From positions 1 through 64,000 of the forward strand of contig NZ_BAED01000004.1 in NCBI RefSeq assembly GCF_000241345.1: 64,000 nucleotides of DNA, given 5' to 3'. Under the pieces are notes generated by a model. The model made no database searches. It was not told the origin of the DNA and was given only the letters and a program-made list of their open reading frames with translations. A program made the position numbers and the translations under genes. The stretch is from Gordonia amarae NBRC 15530. GTDB lineage: Bacteria > Actinomycetota > Actinomycetes > Mycobacteriales > Mycobacteriaceae. Of the stretch, positions 39,931 through 49,153 are shown piece after piece. The stretch's first letter is position 1, and each line of letters starts with the position of its first letter.

Positions 39931-41580
39931 TCAGCCCCGGGTGCCGGTGCTGATCACGTCCTGCTCGAGCACCTGCGCGCGCCCGCCGATGACGGCGTCA
40001 CCGGAGACCGACGCGTCGTCGGCGACGACGGCGTTGTCGGTGATCCGGGCCTGACCGTAGACGCGGGCGCGGTCACTGATGGTGGCCTTGCCGGTGACGG
40101 TCACCGACCCGGAGATGCGCGCGTGGCCGTCGACGCGTGCCTGGCCGGAGATCTGGCACTGTTCGGTGACGGTGGCGTAGTCACGGATTCGGGCCTCATC
40201 GCTGACGCGGGCGTTGCCCGAGACCCGGGCGTGGTCGCCCGCGCTCGCCGATCCGGTGATCACGGCGTCCTCCTGCACCCAGGCGCCGCCGGAGACCATC
40301 GCGTTGGCGTTGATCTCGGTGTTGTCGGAGATGTGGGACTGACCCAGGACACGGGCCTCACCGAACACCGACGCATTGCCGTCGACGCGGGCGGTTCCGG
40401 AGATGTCGGCGTGGTCGCCGACGAACGCGTTGTCGCGCACCGCCGCGTTCTCCCGGACCCGGGCCGAACCCACCACCCACGCCTCCTCGCCCACCCAGGC
40501 CTGGTCGGCGAGGTTGGCAGGTGACTCGATCCATCCGCCTTGATCACCGACCGTGACACGATGCTGGGGCAGGTCGCGGGTGGCGCGGATACGCCGTAGC
40601 GTCACGGTATGGGTCACCTCGGCGACGGTGTAGGTGAAATCCTGTGCCTCGCCGACGAACTCGTAGTTCAGTGAGGTGGCGACCCGGGTGGTGTCGCCGG
40701 TACTGATCAACTGCGTGGGGGCTTCGGTCGGGGTCGGGGTGCCGACGGGCGTGCGCAGCGCCGCGGTGAGGTCCGCCACGAACTCCGTGCACGAGGGATA
40801 GCGGTCGGCGGGCCGCTTGGCCAGCGCCCGGTGGAACACGGCGTCGACGCCGGCGGGCAGACCCAGCCGCATCGCGGCGATCGACGGCGGGGGATCGACG
40901 AGGTGCCGCTTGATGATCGACGCGGCGGTGGGACCGGTGAACGGTTTGCAGCCGGTGAGCAGTTGCACCGCGGTGCAGGCGAGTGCGTACTGGTCGCTGC
41001 GGCCGTCGAGGTCGTCGTCGGAGATCTGTTCGGGCGAGCTGTAATCGAAGGTGCCGATGAAGCTGCCGGCAGCGGTGAGGCCGTCATCGCCTGCCATCTG
41101 GCGGGCGATCCCGAAGTCCGACAGCAACACCTGGCTGGTCTCCGTGTCGATGAGGATGTTGGCCGGTTTCACGTCCCGGTGCACCACCCCGCGCCGGTTG
41201 GCGAAATCGAGCGCCGACGCGACGGCCCGCAGGATGTCGAGCGCAGGTTCGATCGGCATACCTTGCGGCGAGATGGCCACCTGCGCGGCGGCGGTGGTGC
41301 CGCGCACCAGACGCATGCTCAGCCACAGTTGGCCGTGATCCTCGCCGCAGTCGTAGATCGGCACGATGTGCGGGTGCTCCAGCGACGCGGCCAGCTGGCC
41401 TTCGCGCTGAAACCGGAGCCGGAAGGACGGGTCCGCCGACACGGGCACGTTGAGCACCTTGAGCGCCACCATCCGCGGCAGACGGGGGTGCTGCGCGGCA
41501 TACACGGTGCCCATCCCGCCCTGGCCGAGAATCGCCGACACCCGGTGACCGGCGATCACGGATCCCCCGGCTGCGTGCAT
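39931..41580 (-). CDS. Ser/Thr protein kinase fused to a left-handed beta-helix domain
   Basis: 549 residues from ATG 41580 (GGGGAAGG upstream; ATG 41625 is an alternative). The Hanks-type kinase occupies about residues 10-285: loop GQGGMGTVY (19-27), Lys41, HRDVKPANIL (124-133), DFG (145-147) and YSSPEQ. There is no transmembrane helix and no PASTA repeat. From about residue 315 the chain reads like a separate phage/bacterial beta-helix protein (TLRRIRATRDL, then VGDQGGWIESPANLADQAWV). Some 180 residues of hexapeptide-like units follow (for example SGNARV, DGHARI, YGQARI). The kinase class is certain; the partner domain's role is unknown. Confidence 0.9.
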   Translation of the reverse strand: MHAAGGSVIAGHRVSAILGQGGMGTVYAAQHPRLPRMVALKVLNVPVSADPSFRLRFQREGQLAASLEHPHIVPIYDCGEDHGQLWLSMRLVRGTTAAAQVAISPQGMPIEPALDILRAVASALDFANRRGVVHRDVKPANILIDTETSQVLLSDFGIARQMAGDDGLTAAGSFIGTFDYSSPEQISDDDLDGRSDQYALACTAVQLLTGCKPFTGPTAASIIKRHLVDPPPSIAAMRLGLPAGVDAVFHRALAKRPADRYPSCTEFVADLTAALRTPVGTPTPTEAPTQLISTGDTTRVATSLNYEFVGEAQDFTYTVAEVTHTVTLRRIRATRDLPQHRVTVGDQGGWIESPANLADQAWVGEEAWVVGSARVRENAAVRDNAFVGDHADISGTARVDGNASVFGEARVLGQSHISDNTEINANAMVSGGAWVQEDAVITGSASAGDHARVSGNARVSDEARIRDYATVTEQCQISGQARVDGHARISGSVTVTGKATISDRARVYGQARITDNAVVADDASVSGDAVIGGRAQVLEQDVISTGTRG

Positions 41581-41811
41581 GTGAGAGTGACCTTCCCCTG
41601 TAGCCGTATCCACCAAGCGCTGCATCTGTCCGGTGCGGTGACCACCCGGATCCGCGTCCACCGGAAAAGTCGGTGCGTGCCCAGAAATCTAACACCTCGG
41701 CGGGCACGGTAAGCAGGTCCCGTGACCGGTTGTCCGCCGATCGAACGGCATGATCGGGCGAATGCCGCACAACGGGCAACGGGGTGTGGAATCGGGCACT
41801 GGTTGGAAAAC

Positions 41812-41851
41812 GAGAAAATCCCCGGATCCGTGTGGATCCGGGGATTTTCTC
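41812..41851. terminator. Perfect 18-bp hairpin after tRNA-Leu
   Basis: GAGAAAATCCCCGGATCC (41812-41829) and its exact complement (41834-41851) are split by a GTGT loop. The hairpin begins 2 bp after the encoded CCA of tRNA-Leu. A T-run of four lies in the distal arm and another follows on the minus strand. Strong intrinsic terminator. Confidence 0.85.
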
Positions 41852-41853
41852 GG

Positions 41854-41942
41854 TGGTGTCCGGAGGGGGACTTGAACCCCCACGCCCGTTAATAGGGCAC
41901 TAGCACCTCAAGCTAGCGCGTCTGCCATTCCGCCACCCGGAC
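41854..41942 (-). tRNA. tRNA-Leu (anticodon GAG)
   Basis: Minus-strand cloverleaf: acceptor GTCCGGG/TCCGGAC, D arm GTGGCGGAATGGCAGAC, anticodon stem-loop CTAGC-TTGAGGT-GCTAG with anticodon GAG, long variable arm typical of Leu (TGCCCTATTAACGGGCG), and T arm GGGGG-TTCAAGT-CCCCC. CCA is encoded at 41854-41856. It begins block B; the same tRNA-to-M20 peptidase order occurs in M. tuberculosis. Confidence 0.97.
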
Positions 41943-42051
41943 AAGGTGTTTGTCTCTGCTGCTCCGGCCTCCTCGCGGGGGCCGTTCTCGCACCGGCTGG
42001 ACTACAGTAACCGAGGTTGCCCCGGTTCCCCAAATCACGTAGTAAAAGGGG

Positions 42052-43386
42052 GTGAGCACCCCACGCGCCACCGACGAAGTGGTCGATCTGGTCAGCCGTC
42101 TGATCCGGTTCGACACCAGCAACACCGGAGAGCTGAGCACCACCAAAGGCGAAGAGGAATGCGCCAAGTGGGTGGCGCAGCAGCTCAAGGAGGTCGGCTA
42201 CGTCACCGAGTACGTCGAATCCGGTCAGCCCGGCCGCGGTAACGTCTTCGCCCGGCTGAAGGGCGATCCCGCCAACACCCGGGGCACTCTGCTGTTGCAC
42301 ACCCATCTCGACGTCGTTCCGGCCGAACCCGCCGACTGGAGCGTGCACCCGTTCTCCGGGTCGGTCTCCGACGGATACATCTGGGGCCGCGGTGCCGTCG
42401 ACATGAAAGACATGGTCGGGATGGCGCTCGCACTTGCCCGGCAGTTCCGGCGCGAGCGCACCGTCCCGCACCGCGACATCGTGTTCGCGTTCCTCGCCGA
42501 CGAGGAGGCCGGCGGCACCTGGGGATCGCACTGGCTGGTGGAGAACCGGCCCGACCTGTTCGACGGCATCACCGAGGCAGTGGGGGAGGTGGGAGGCTTC
42601 TCGCTGACCGTCGACCGTCCCGACGGCACCCAGCGTCGCCTGTATCTGGTGGAGACCGCGGAAAAGGGGCTGGCCTGGATGCGGTTGACCGCCGATGCCA
42701 CCGCGGGCCACGGATCGTTCCTGCACGCCGACAACGCCGTCACCGAGGTGGCCGAGGCCGTCGCCCGCATCGGCAGGCACACCTTCCCGCTCGTCATGAC
42801 CGAATCGGTGTCGCAGTTTCTCGCCGAGGTATCCGCCGAGACGGGTCTGGACCTGAGTCCGGACACCCCCGATCTGGAGACGGCGCTGTTCAAGCTGGGC
42901 AACCTGGCCCGCATCATCGGTGCCACCCTCCGCGACACGGCCAACCCGACGATGCTCAAGGCCGGCTACAAGGCCAACGTCATCCCGCAGAAGGCGGAGG
43001 CCGTGGTCGACTGCCGGGTGCTGCCGGGCCGGCAGGCCGCGTTCGAGGCCGAGATCGACGAACTGATCGGGCCCAACGTCACCCGCGAATGGATCACGCA
43101 CCTCGACTCGTACGAGACGACGTTCGACGGGCATCTTGTCGACGCCATGAACGAGGCGATCCTCGCGCACGATCCACAGGGTAAGACGGTGCCGTACATG
43201 CTCTCCGGCGGCACCGACGCCAAGGCGTTCGCGAAACTGGGCATCCGGTGCTTCGGTTTCGCGCCGCTGCAGTTGCCGCCCGACCTCGATTTCGCGGCCC
43301 TGTTCCACGGTGTCGACGAACGGGTGCCCGTGGAGTCTGTGCTGTTCGGTACGCGCGTGTTGGAGCACTTCCTGCTCAACAGCTGA
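42052..43386 (+). CDS. M20-family metallopeptidase (DapE2/Rv2141c-like)
   Basis: 444 residues. Zinc-binding motifs of the M20 family are clear: HTHLDVVP, GRGAVDMKDMVG, and FLADEEAGG, with the C-terminal histidine in LFHGVDERVP. Annotated relatives are called succinyl-diaminopimelate desuccinylase-like, but the true DapE is usually elsewhere, so the substrate (a peptide or acylated amino acid) is uncertain. GTG 42052 is preceded by AAAAGGGG. The PEBP gene follows 51 bp downstream. Confidence 0.9.
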   Translation: MSTPRATDEVVDLVSRLIRFDTSNTGELSTTKGEEECAKWVAQQLKEVGYVTEYVESGQPGRGNVFARLKGDPANTRGTLLLHTHLDVVPAEPADWSVHPFSGSVSDGYIWGRGAVDMKDMVGMALALARQFRRERTVPHRDIVFAFLADEEAGGTWGSHWLVENRPDLFDGITEAVGEVGGFSLTVDRPDGTQRRLYLVETAEKGLAWMRLTADATAGHGSFLHADNAVTEVAEAVARIGRHTFPLVMTESVSQFLAEVSAETGLDLSPDTPDLETALFKLGNLARIIGATLRDTANPTMLKAGYKANVIPQKAEAVVDCRVLPGRQAAFEAEIDELIGPNVTREWITHLDSYETTFDGHLVDAMNEAILAHDPQGKTVPYMLSGGTDAKAFAKLGIRCFGFAPLQLPPDLDFAALFHGVDERVPVESVLFGTRVLEHFLLNS

Positions 43387-43437
43387 TCCGGCCACTACTG
43401 TTGAGCGTGTCTGGACCACCCGTAGGAAAGGTTTTCG

Positions 43438-43983
43438 ATGTCGTCGTTCGACCCGTACGCGGCGCTGCCGCAGCTTCCCGGATTCACCCTCACCTCGACG
43501 AGCATCAGCGACGGCCGGCCGCTGGGTAATGCCCAGGTCAGCGGGCTGATGGGGGCCGGCGGTCAGGACCTGTCACCGCAGCTGTCGTGGTCGGGTTTCC
43601 CCGCCGAGACCCAGAGCTTCGCGGTCACCGTCTATGACCCCGACGCTCCCACCGCGTCCGGTTTCTGGCACTGGGCGGTCGCCGACATCCCCGCGTCGGT
43701 GACGGAGCTGGCCGAGGGTGCCGGCGATGAGACCGGCAGCGGACTGCCCGCGGGCGCCGTCACCCTCAACAGCGACGCGTCGCTGGCCAGGTTCGTGGGC
43801 GCGGCGCCGCCTCCCGGGCATGGTCCGCACCGCTACTTCGTGGCCGTCCACGCCGTCGACGTGCCCTCGCTCGGGCTGCCAGAGGGGGCGACCCCGGCGT
43901 ATCTGGGCTTCAACCTGTTCTCCCACGCGATCGCCCGTGCGGTCATCGTCGGCACCTACGAGCAGGCATCCGAAGACGTCTGA
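43438..43983 (+). CDS. YbhB/YbcL-type phosphatidylethanolamine-binding protein
   Basis: PEBP-family protein, 181 residues, counterpart of Rv2140c. Family motifs are [39 protein letters not shown], and [15 protein letters not shown]. It is cytoplasmic; ligands are phospholipid-like anions, role unknown in actinobacteria. A GGAAAGG site precedes ATG 43438. Convergent with pyrD. Confidence 0.95.
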   Translation: MSSFDPYAALPQLPGFTLTSTSISDGRPLGNAQVSGLMGAGGQDLSPQLSWSGFPAETQSFAVTVYDPDAPTASGFWHWAVADIPASVTELAEGAGDETGSGLPAGAVTLNSDASLARFVGAAPPPGHGPHRYFVAVHAVDVPSLGLPEGATPAYLGFNLFSHAIARAVIVGTYEQASEDV

Positions 43984-44007
43984 CCCCGAGAACCTCTGAT
44001 ACCGGCC

Positions 44008-44043
44008 GCTGATCTCCGGGGCCTTTAGGTCCCGGAGGTCAGC
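44008..44043. terminator. Bidirectional hairpin between PEBP gene and pyrD
   Basis: GCTGATCTCCGGG (44008-44020) pairs with CCCGGAGGTCAGC (44031-44043), 13 bp with one G-T pair and a 10-nt loop. It overlaps the pyrD stop codon (44039-44041). Confidence 0.75.
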
Positions 44044-45148
44044 GACGGTCCGGGTTACCCGCTCCCACAGCGTCGGCGAGGCTCGCGAAGCCCGCGGCCT
44101 TGACCCGTGCGGCGAGTCCGTCGTTGATCTCCTTGACCAGCACGGGGCCGCCGTAGATGAAGCCGGTGTAGATCTGCAGCAGGTTCGCGCCGGCGAGCAC
44201 ACGTTCCCACGCCTGATCCGGCGTGCTGATACCGCCGACGCTGATGAGCGCGATCCTGCCGCCGACGCGTGCGTACAGGCGGCGCAGCACCTCCAGGGAC
44301 CGGTCGGCCACCGGCGGCCCGGACAATCCACCGGCGCCGATGGCGTCGACCTGCGCGGCGGGTGTGTCCAGTCCGGCGCGGGAGATGGTGGTGTTGGTGG
44401 CGACGATCCCGGCCAGCCCGAGTTCGACGGCGAGGTCGGCGACCGCGTCCACGTCGTCGTCGGCCAGGTCGGGGGCGATCTTGACCAGCACCGGCACCCT
44501 CACCTCGTCGAGGACCCCGGCGAGGATCGGCCGCAGTGAGTCGACGGCCTGCAGGTCGCGCAGTCCCGGGGTGTTCGGTGAGCTGACGTTGACCACCACG
44601 AAATCGGCGAGCGGACCCAGCGACCTGGCCGACAGACGGTAGTCGTCGACGGCGTCCTCGACGGGCACCACCTTTGTCTTGCCGATGTTGGCGCCGATGG
44701 GGACACTGACCGGGCCACGCCTGGTCTTCGCGAGATGGGTTGCGGCCGAAGCGGATCCAGGGTTGTTGAAACCCATCCGGTTGATGAGCGCGTGATCGTC
44801 GGGGAGCCGGAACAGCCGCGGCTGCGGGTTACCGGGCTGCGCATGTCCGGTGATGGTGCCGACCTCGGCATACCCGAAACCGATCTGCCCCCACACGTTG
44901 ATCGCCGACGCCGACTTGTCGAAGCCGGCCGCCAGACCGAGCGGGGCCGGGAAGTCGACCCCGAACACCCGCTGGTGCAGCACCGGGTCGTGCTTGCCGA
45001 AGACCTTGGCAAGCGGATAGCTCAGCAGCTGCGCTGAACCGGTCACCGACAGCACACGGCTCATGAGGTGGTGGATCCGCTCAGGTTCTACCAGGAACAT
45101 CAGCTTGAGCAACAGGGGATAGAGCACGGCGTTGATTCGGCTCAGCAT
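44039..45148 (-). CDS. pyrD: Quinone-dependent dihydroorotate dehydrogenase
   Basis: Class 2 membrane-associated flavoenzyme of pyrimidine synthesis, 369 residues. Motifs: [41 protein letters not shown] and the C-terminal [10 protein letters not shown]. The N-terminal helix ([19 protein letters not shown]) is the quinone-site membrane anchor. ATG 45148 overlaps the DUF5703 gene by 7 bp, so it is the last gene of a three-gene operon. Confidence 0.96.
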   Translation of the reverse strand: MLSRINAVLYPLLLKLMFLVEPERIHHLMSRVLSVTGSAQLLSYPLAKVFGKHDPVLHQRVFGVDFPAPLGLAAGFDKSASAINVWGQIGFGYAEVGTITGHAQPGNPQPRLFRLPDDHALINRMGFNNPGSASAATHLAKTRRGPVSVPIGANIGKTKVVPVEDAVDDYRLSARSLGPLADFVVVNVSSPNTPGLRDLQAVDSLRPILAGVLDEVRVPVLVKIAPDLADDDVDAVADLAVELGLAGIVATNTTISRAGLDTPAAQVDAIGAGGLSGPPVADRSLEVLRRLYARVGGRIALISVGGISTPDQAWERVLAGANLLQIYTGFIYGGPVLVKEINDGLAARVKAAGFASLADAVGAGNPDRR

Positions 45149-45432
45149 GCTTGTGCCTCTCCGGGGTTGCGGGTGTCACGGTCGTGGGTGGTCGGTGTGC
45201 GGTCACGCGGCTTGGTCTTCTTGCGACGCAGCAGCACCTTGCGGGTGCCGTCGGAGTACAGGCGCACCCGCGACAGCTCCCAGCCACCGAACTCGGCCTC
45301 GATCGACAGCCGCATCGACGCGGTGACCCGGGTGACGTCCGGCGGCAGCGTGAGTAGCACCGTTTCGACGGTCTCCGACGATCGTTCCCAACCGCGCGGA
45401 TAGCGGGACCCGAACCGTGCCGACGCGCTCAT
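45142..45432 (-). CDS. DUF5703-family protein
   Basis: Small protein, 96 residues, counterpart of Rv2137c. It has a beta-rich core ([16 protein letters not shown], then [20 protein letters not shown]) and a basic, Arg/Lys-rich tail. Function unknown. It overlaps the lipoprotein gene by 4 bp (ATGA) upstream and pyrD by 7 bp downstream, indicating tight cotranslation. Confidence 0.85.
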   Translation of the reverse strand: MSASARFGSRYPRGWERSSETVETVLLTLPPDVTRVTASMRLSIEAEFGGWELSRVRLYSDGTRKVLLRRKKTKPRDRTPTTHDRDTRNPGEAQAC

Positions 45433-46523
45433 CGCGGCACCTGCGCCGAGGACAGATTCGTCGTCGGGTCGATGATCTGCACCCCGGCCCCGCGCGCCGA
45501 CAGCACGTACAGCGCGCCGGTGGACTCGTCGACGGCGAGGCTGTCGGGCTGGGCGAGCGTGGCCACCCGATATCGTTCGGCCGGTTCACCGTCGGACAGG
45601 TCGAACGCGATGAGCTGGTTGGTCGCGGTGGCGCTCACCCACAGCAGTTCCCGCTTCTGATCCCACGCGAGACCGTACGGCGACCCGGACACGGGGTAGC
45701 GGAAGCGGTTGACGATCGGCTTGCCGAAGAAGCCGAGGATCTCACCGTCGCGGGTGTTGGCCACCAACACCCGGCCGAAACTGTCGACGGTCGAGGTGGT
45801 GGCGCCGTTACCGGCCCGCAGCGCCGCGCCCTTGGAGCCGTCGTCGATGTTGATCGGGGTCACCGACGACTGGGCGCGATCGAGGACCACCACCTGCTCG
45901 TCGTCGAGGTCGGCACCGGGCGGCGACACGGTCAGGCCGTCGATGCGGACGAACCCGCTGATGGTGCGCACGCGCGACAGGTCCTTGCCGAACACGACGA
46001 CCGAGCCCGACGCCGTCCCGACGAGCACCCGGCCGTCGGCGGCCTGCGCCATCGCGGTCGGATCGGCGACGCCCGTCTGGGTGGTCGGGTCGACGGTGTT
46101 GTCGGTACCGATCCGGACCACGACATCGGGTCCGGCCCCGATCAGGGAGCCGTCGGGGGCTGCCGCCAGGATGGTCAGCGGTGGGACCGTGATCCGTGCG
46201 GTCGGTGTCCCCGGTCTGACGACGCCGGCGCGGTCGAACCGCAGCACCGTGGTGCCGTCGTCGGAGAGCACGTAAAAACGTCCCCGCGCCGCGACGATCG
46301 CCTTGCCGCGGGCGGCGGCGATCACCGTGCCGGCGGGAGCGGCCGTGGTCGTCGCCGGTGCCGGCACCGCGGAGGCGGGGGTGACCGTGGGTACGTCGGG
46401 CGTCGAATCGTCGGATCCGCATCCCGCCAGGGCCAGCGCGGCCACCACCGTCACCGCGGCCCCGGCGATGCGGACTCGGGAACGGGGACGGACACCACAA
46501 CCGGCTGAGCGCATGCCGTCCAT
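45429..46523 (-). CDS. LppL-like lipoprotein with beta-propeller-like repeats
   Basis: Counterpart of Rv2138 (LppL), about 364 residues. The signal peptide [19 protein letters not shown] ends in a lipobox, so the cysteine is lipidated and the protein faces the cell wall. A Thr/Pro/Ala linker precedes repeated strands such as [33 protein letters not shown] and [17 protein letters not shown], consistent with a beta-propeller. Starts at 46523 and 46514 are both possible. Function unknown. Confidence 0.85.
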   Translation of the reverse strand: MDGMRSAGCGVRPRSRVRIAGAAVTVVAALALAGCGSDDSTPDVPTVTPASAVPAPATTTAAPAGTVIAAARGKAIVAARGRFYVLSDDGTTVLRFDRAGVVRPGTPTARITVPPLTILAAAPDGSLIGAGPDVVVRIGTDNTVDPTTQTGVADPTAMAQAADGRVLVGTASGSVVVFGKDLSRVRTISGFVRIDGLTVSPPGADLDDEQVVVLDRAQSSVTPINIDDGSKGAALRAGNGATTSTVDSFGRVLVANTRDGEILGFFGKPIVNRFRYPVSGSPYGLAWDQKRELLWVSATATNQLIAFDLSDGEPAERYRVATLAQPDSLAVDESTGALYVLSARGAGVQIIDPTTNLSSAQVPR

Positions 46524-46636
46524 CTTGCCGAATGCCGGGCGCCCGCATGCAATCGGCGCGTCGTGCGGCGATTCACACCACAGCATCGGGCGTCCGAGGA
46601 TCGAGTACCGGCGGGAGCCAAGTAGCATCGGGCGCC

Positions 46637-47479
46637 GTGACCGACAGCATGACGTGGGCCCAGTCGATAGTTCTCGGGGCCGTCCAGGGTTTGACCGAGT
46701 TTTTGCCGATTTCGTCGTCGGGGCATCTGCGGATCGTCTCCGAACTGTGGTTCGGCGATGATGCGGGGGCCTCGTTCACCGCGGTCACCCAGCTCGGCAC
46801 CGAGGCCGCAGTGCTCGTGTTTTTCTTCAAGGACATCGTGCGGATCATCGCGGCCTGGTTCCGTGGTATCGCCGACAAACAGCAGCGCGGCCTCGACTAC
46901 CGCATCGGCTGGTATGTGATCCTCGCCACCATCCCGATCGGCATCCTCGGGTTGCTGTTCAAGGACCAGATCCGTACCACCGGCCGCAACCTGTGGCTGG
47001 TGGCGACGGTGCTGATCGTGTTCGCGGTCGTGTTCTGGGTCGCGGAGAAGTACAGCACCAAGGAACGCTCCCTCGAACAGCTCACCCTGAAGGACGGTCT
47101 GGTGATGGGTTCGGCCCAGTGCCTGGCCCTGATCCCCGGTGTGTCCCGTTCCGGTGCCACCGCCAGCGCCGGCCTGTTCCTGGGTCTCGAGCGTGAGGCC
47201 GCATTCCGGTTCTCGTTCCTGCTGGCGATTCCCGCCGTCACCGCCTCCGGCCTGTTCTCGCTGCCCGACGCGTTCAGCCCCAGCGGTGAGGGCATGGAGG
47301 CCAGTGGACCACAGCTGTTGGTGGCCACGCTCGTCGCGTTCGTCATCGGCTATGCCTCCATCGCCTGGCTGCTGCAGTTCGTCAGCAAGCACTCGATGAA
47401 CTGGTTCGGCGGCTACCGCATCATCCTGGGCGTCACGATCATCATCCTGCTGTCGACCGGCGTCATCTCCGCCACCTGA
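46637..47479 (+). CDS. uppP: Undecaprenyl-diphosphatase (UppP/BacA)
   Basis: Integral membrane phosphatase that recycles the C55 lipid carrier for peptidoglycan and arabinogalactan. It is 280 residues with about eight helices. The two active motifs are [15 protein letters not shown] and PGVSRSGAT; the latter holds the catalytic Ser/Arg. GTG 46637 is the likely start; ATG 46649 would match M. tuberculosis exactly. Divergent from the lipoprotein gene. Confers bacitracin tolerance in other species. Confidence 0.96.
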   Translation: MTDSMTWAQSIVLGAVQGLTEFLPISSSGHLRIVSELWFGDDAGASFTAVTQLGTEAAVLVFFFKDIVRIIAAWFRGIADKQQRGLDYRIGWYVILATIPIGILGLLFKDQIRTTGRNLWLVATVLIVFAVVFWVAEKYSTKERSLEQLTLKDGLVMGSAQCLALIPGVSRSGATASAGLFLGLEREAAFRFSFLLAIPAVTASGLFSLPDAFSPSGEGMEASGPQLLVATLVAFVIGYASIAWLLQFVSKHSMNWFGGYRIILGVTIIILLSTGVISAT

Positions 47480-47535
47480 CGGACCTGGGCATGCGTCCAC
47501 CGGGGCTGGGGCGCCCCGGCCACTAAGGTTGAGGC

Positions 47536-48372
47536 ATGACCGTCATTCTGGTGCGCCACGGACGTTCCACGGCCAACACCTCGGGGGTACTCGCCGGACG
47601 GACCCCCGGCGTGAGCCTGGACGACCTCGGACGCGAGCAGGCGGACGCGCTCGTCGACAGGCTCGCCGACCATCACGGGGCGATCCGCGCCGTCGTCCGT
47701 TCGCCGCTCGACCGCTGTGCGCAGACCGTCGCACCCCTGCTGGGGGCGCTGCGGTCCGTCCCCGAACGAGACGGCGATGTGGTCGAGGAGGTCGTCGACG
47801 ACCTCGCCGAGGTCGACTACGGCTCCTGGACGGGCCGGACCATCAAGGAACTCCTCAAAGAACCGATGTGGCAGGTCGTGCAGCGGCAGCCGTCGGCGGC
47901 GGTGTTCCCCGGGGGTGAGGGACTGGCGCAGATGTCGGCGCGTTCGGTGGCCGCGATCCGGTCCCTCGACCGCCGGTTCGTCGGTGAGAGCGGCGACGGC
48001 CTGTGGGTGGCGTGTTCGCACGGCGATGTCATCAAATCGGTGATCGCCGACGCGATGGGGATGCACCTGGACTCCTTCCAGCGCATCGTCGTCGACACCG
48101 CGTCGATCACCGTCATCCGGTACGGGTCGACGCGGCCGTACATCCACACCGTGAACAACACCGCAGCCGTCTCGGTGCCGGCACCGCGCCCGCCCCGGCC
48201 CGACGACGGTGCGGACGACGCGGTGGTCGGCGGGGAGACAGGTGCCCACCTGCGGCCGGACCATCCGCACGCACCCCCGCATCCCGCACCGCCACACCAT
48301 CCCGGACCACCGGCACACCCCGGGCACCCGCACGAGCCGGGCCCCCTGCACGATCGGCGGGTGCGGGGATAA
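47536..48372 (+). CDS. Histidine-phosphatase family protein with His/Pro-rich tail
   Basis: Counterpart of Rv2135c (MSMEG_4193 subgroup), 278 residues. The catalytic histidine lies in ILVRHGRST (residue 8) and the second in ACSHGDVIKS; the acidic EVDYGSWTGRTIKEL is conserved in the group. From about residue 225 the chain turns into a His- and Pro-rich stretch with about a dozen histidines (DHPHAPPHPAPPHHPGPPAH), absent from core enzymes and possibly metal-binding. Substrate unknown. The DUF3090 gene follows 25 bp downstream. Confidence 0.9.
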   Translation: MTVILVRHGRSTANTSGVLAGRTPGVSLDDLGREQADALVDRLADHHGAIRAVVRSPLDRCAQTVAPLLGALRSVPERDGDVVEEVVDDLAEVDYGSWTGRTIKELLKEPMWQVVQRQPSAAVFPGGEGLAQMSARSVAAIRSLDRRFVGESGDGLWVACSHGDVIKSVIADAMGMHLDSFQRIVVDTASITVIRYGSTRPYIHTVNNTAAVSVPAPRPPRPDDGADDAVVGGETGAHLRPDHPHAPPHPAPPHHPGPPAHPGHPHEPGPLHDRRVRG

Positions 48373-48397
48373 TGAACTTCACGACCAAGGAGGTGTG

Positions 48398-49153
48398 ATG
48401 TCACGAGCCATTCATGTGTTCCGCAGCCCGGATCGCTTCGTTGCCGGCACCGTCGGCCAACCCGGTGACCGGACGTTTTTCCTCCAGGCGGTCCATCAGG
48501 CGCGCGTCGTCAGCGTGATGCTCGAGAAGCAGCAGGTGCAGATCCTCGCCGACCGGATCGGGATGCTGCTGGAGGAGATCCATCGCCGGTTCGGCACGCC
48601 GATCCCGCCGGAAACCGATTCCGTCGACGATCTCAACCCGCTGGTCATGCCGGTTGACGCCGAGTTCCAGGTCGGCACGATGGGCCTGGGCTGGGACGCC
48701 GAATCGCAGGCGGTGGTCATCGAACTGCTGGCCGTCACCGACGCCGAGATCGACGAGAGCATCGTCCTCGACGACACCGACGAGGGTCCCGACGCGGTGC
48801 GGGTGTTCCTGACGACGGTCGCCGCCCGCGACTTCGCGGCCCGCTCGTCGCTGGTGCTCTCCGCCGGCCGCCCACCCTGCCCGATCTGCGGCGGCCCGCT
48901 CGACCGCGACGGCCATCTGTGTGTGCGGACCAACGGCTACAAGCGGGGCGCCGAGCTGAGCAAATCCCTCGACTTCATCGACCCCGAGGTGTTCAAGAGT
49001 CTCGCGGTGCAGGACGAGTCGTTGCTGCTCGTCGACGAGGAAGACGACCCCGGCGAGGAACCCTCGGGCGAGGCGGGTGAGGCCTCCGAGGAGGGCGGGG
49101 CCGGCGACGAGGAGGCCGGTCCTGACGACGAGGGGTCCGGCGGCCCGCGTTGA
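48398..49153 (+). CDS. DUF3090-family protein
   Basis: 251 residues, counterpart of Rv2134c but longer. The N-terminal part carries IHVFRSPDRFVAGTVGQPGD and FFLQAVHQARVVSVMLEKQQ; a likely zinc site follows, CPICGGPLDRDGHLC. The last 40 residues are strongly acidic (Glu/Asp/Gly). AAGGAGG precedes ATG 48398. The stop shares a base with the next start, so it is coupled to the SCO1664-type gene. Function unknown. Confidence 0.9.
   Translation: MSRAIHVFRSPDRFVAGTVGQPGDRTFFLQAVHQARVVSVMLEKQQVQILADRIGMLLEEIHRRFGTPIPPETDSVDDLNPLVMPVDAEFQVGTMGLGWDAESQAVVIELLAVTDAEIDESIVLDDTDEGPDAVRVFLTTVAARDFAARSSLVLSAGRPPCPICGGPLDRDGHLCVRTNGYKRGAELSKSLDFIDPEVFKSLAVQDESLLLVDEEDDPGEEPSGEAGEASEEGGAGDEEAGPDDEGSGGPR

Noticed and set aside
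46532..46636. Upstream extension of uppP
   Set aside because: The 35 extra residues show no family similarity, overlap the divergent lipoprotein gene start, and known UppP proteins begin near 46637-46649.
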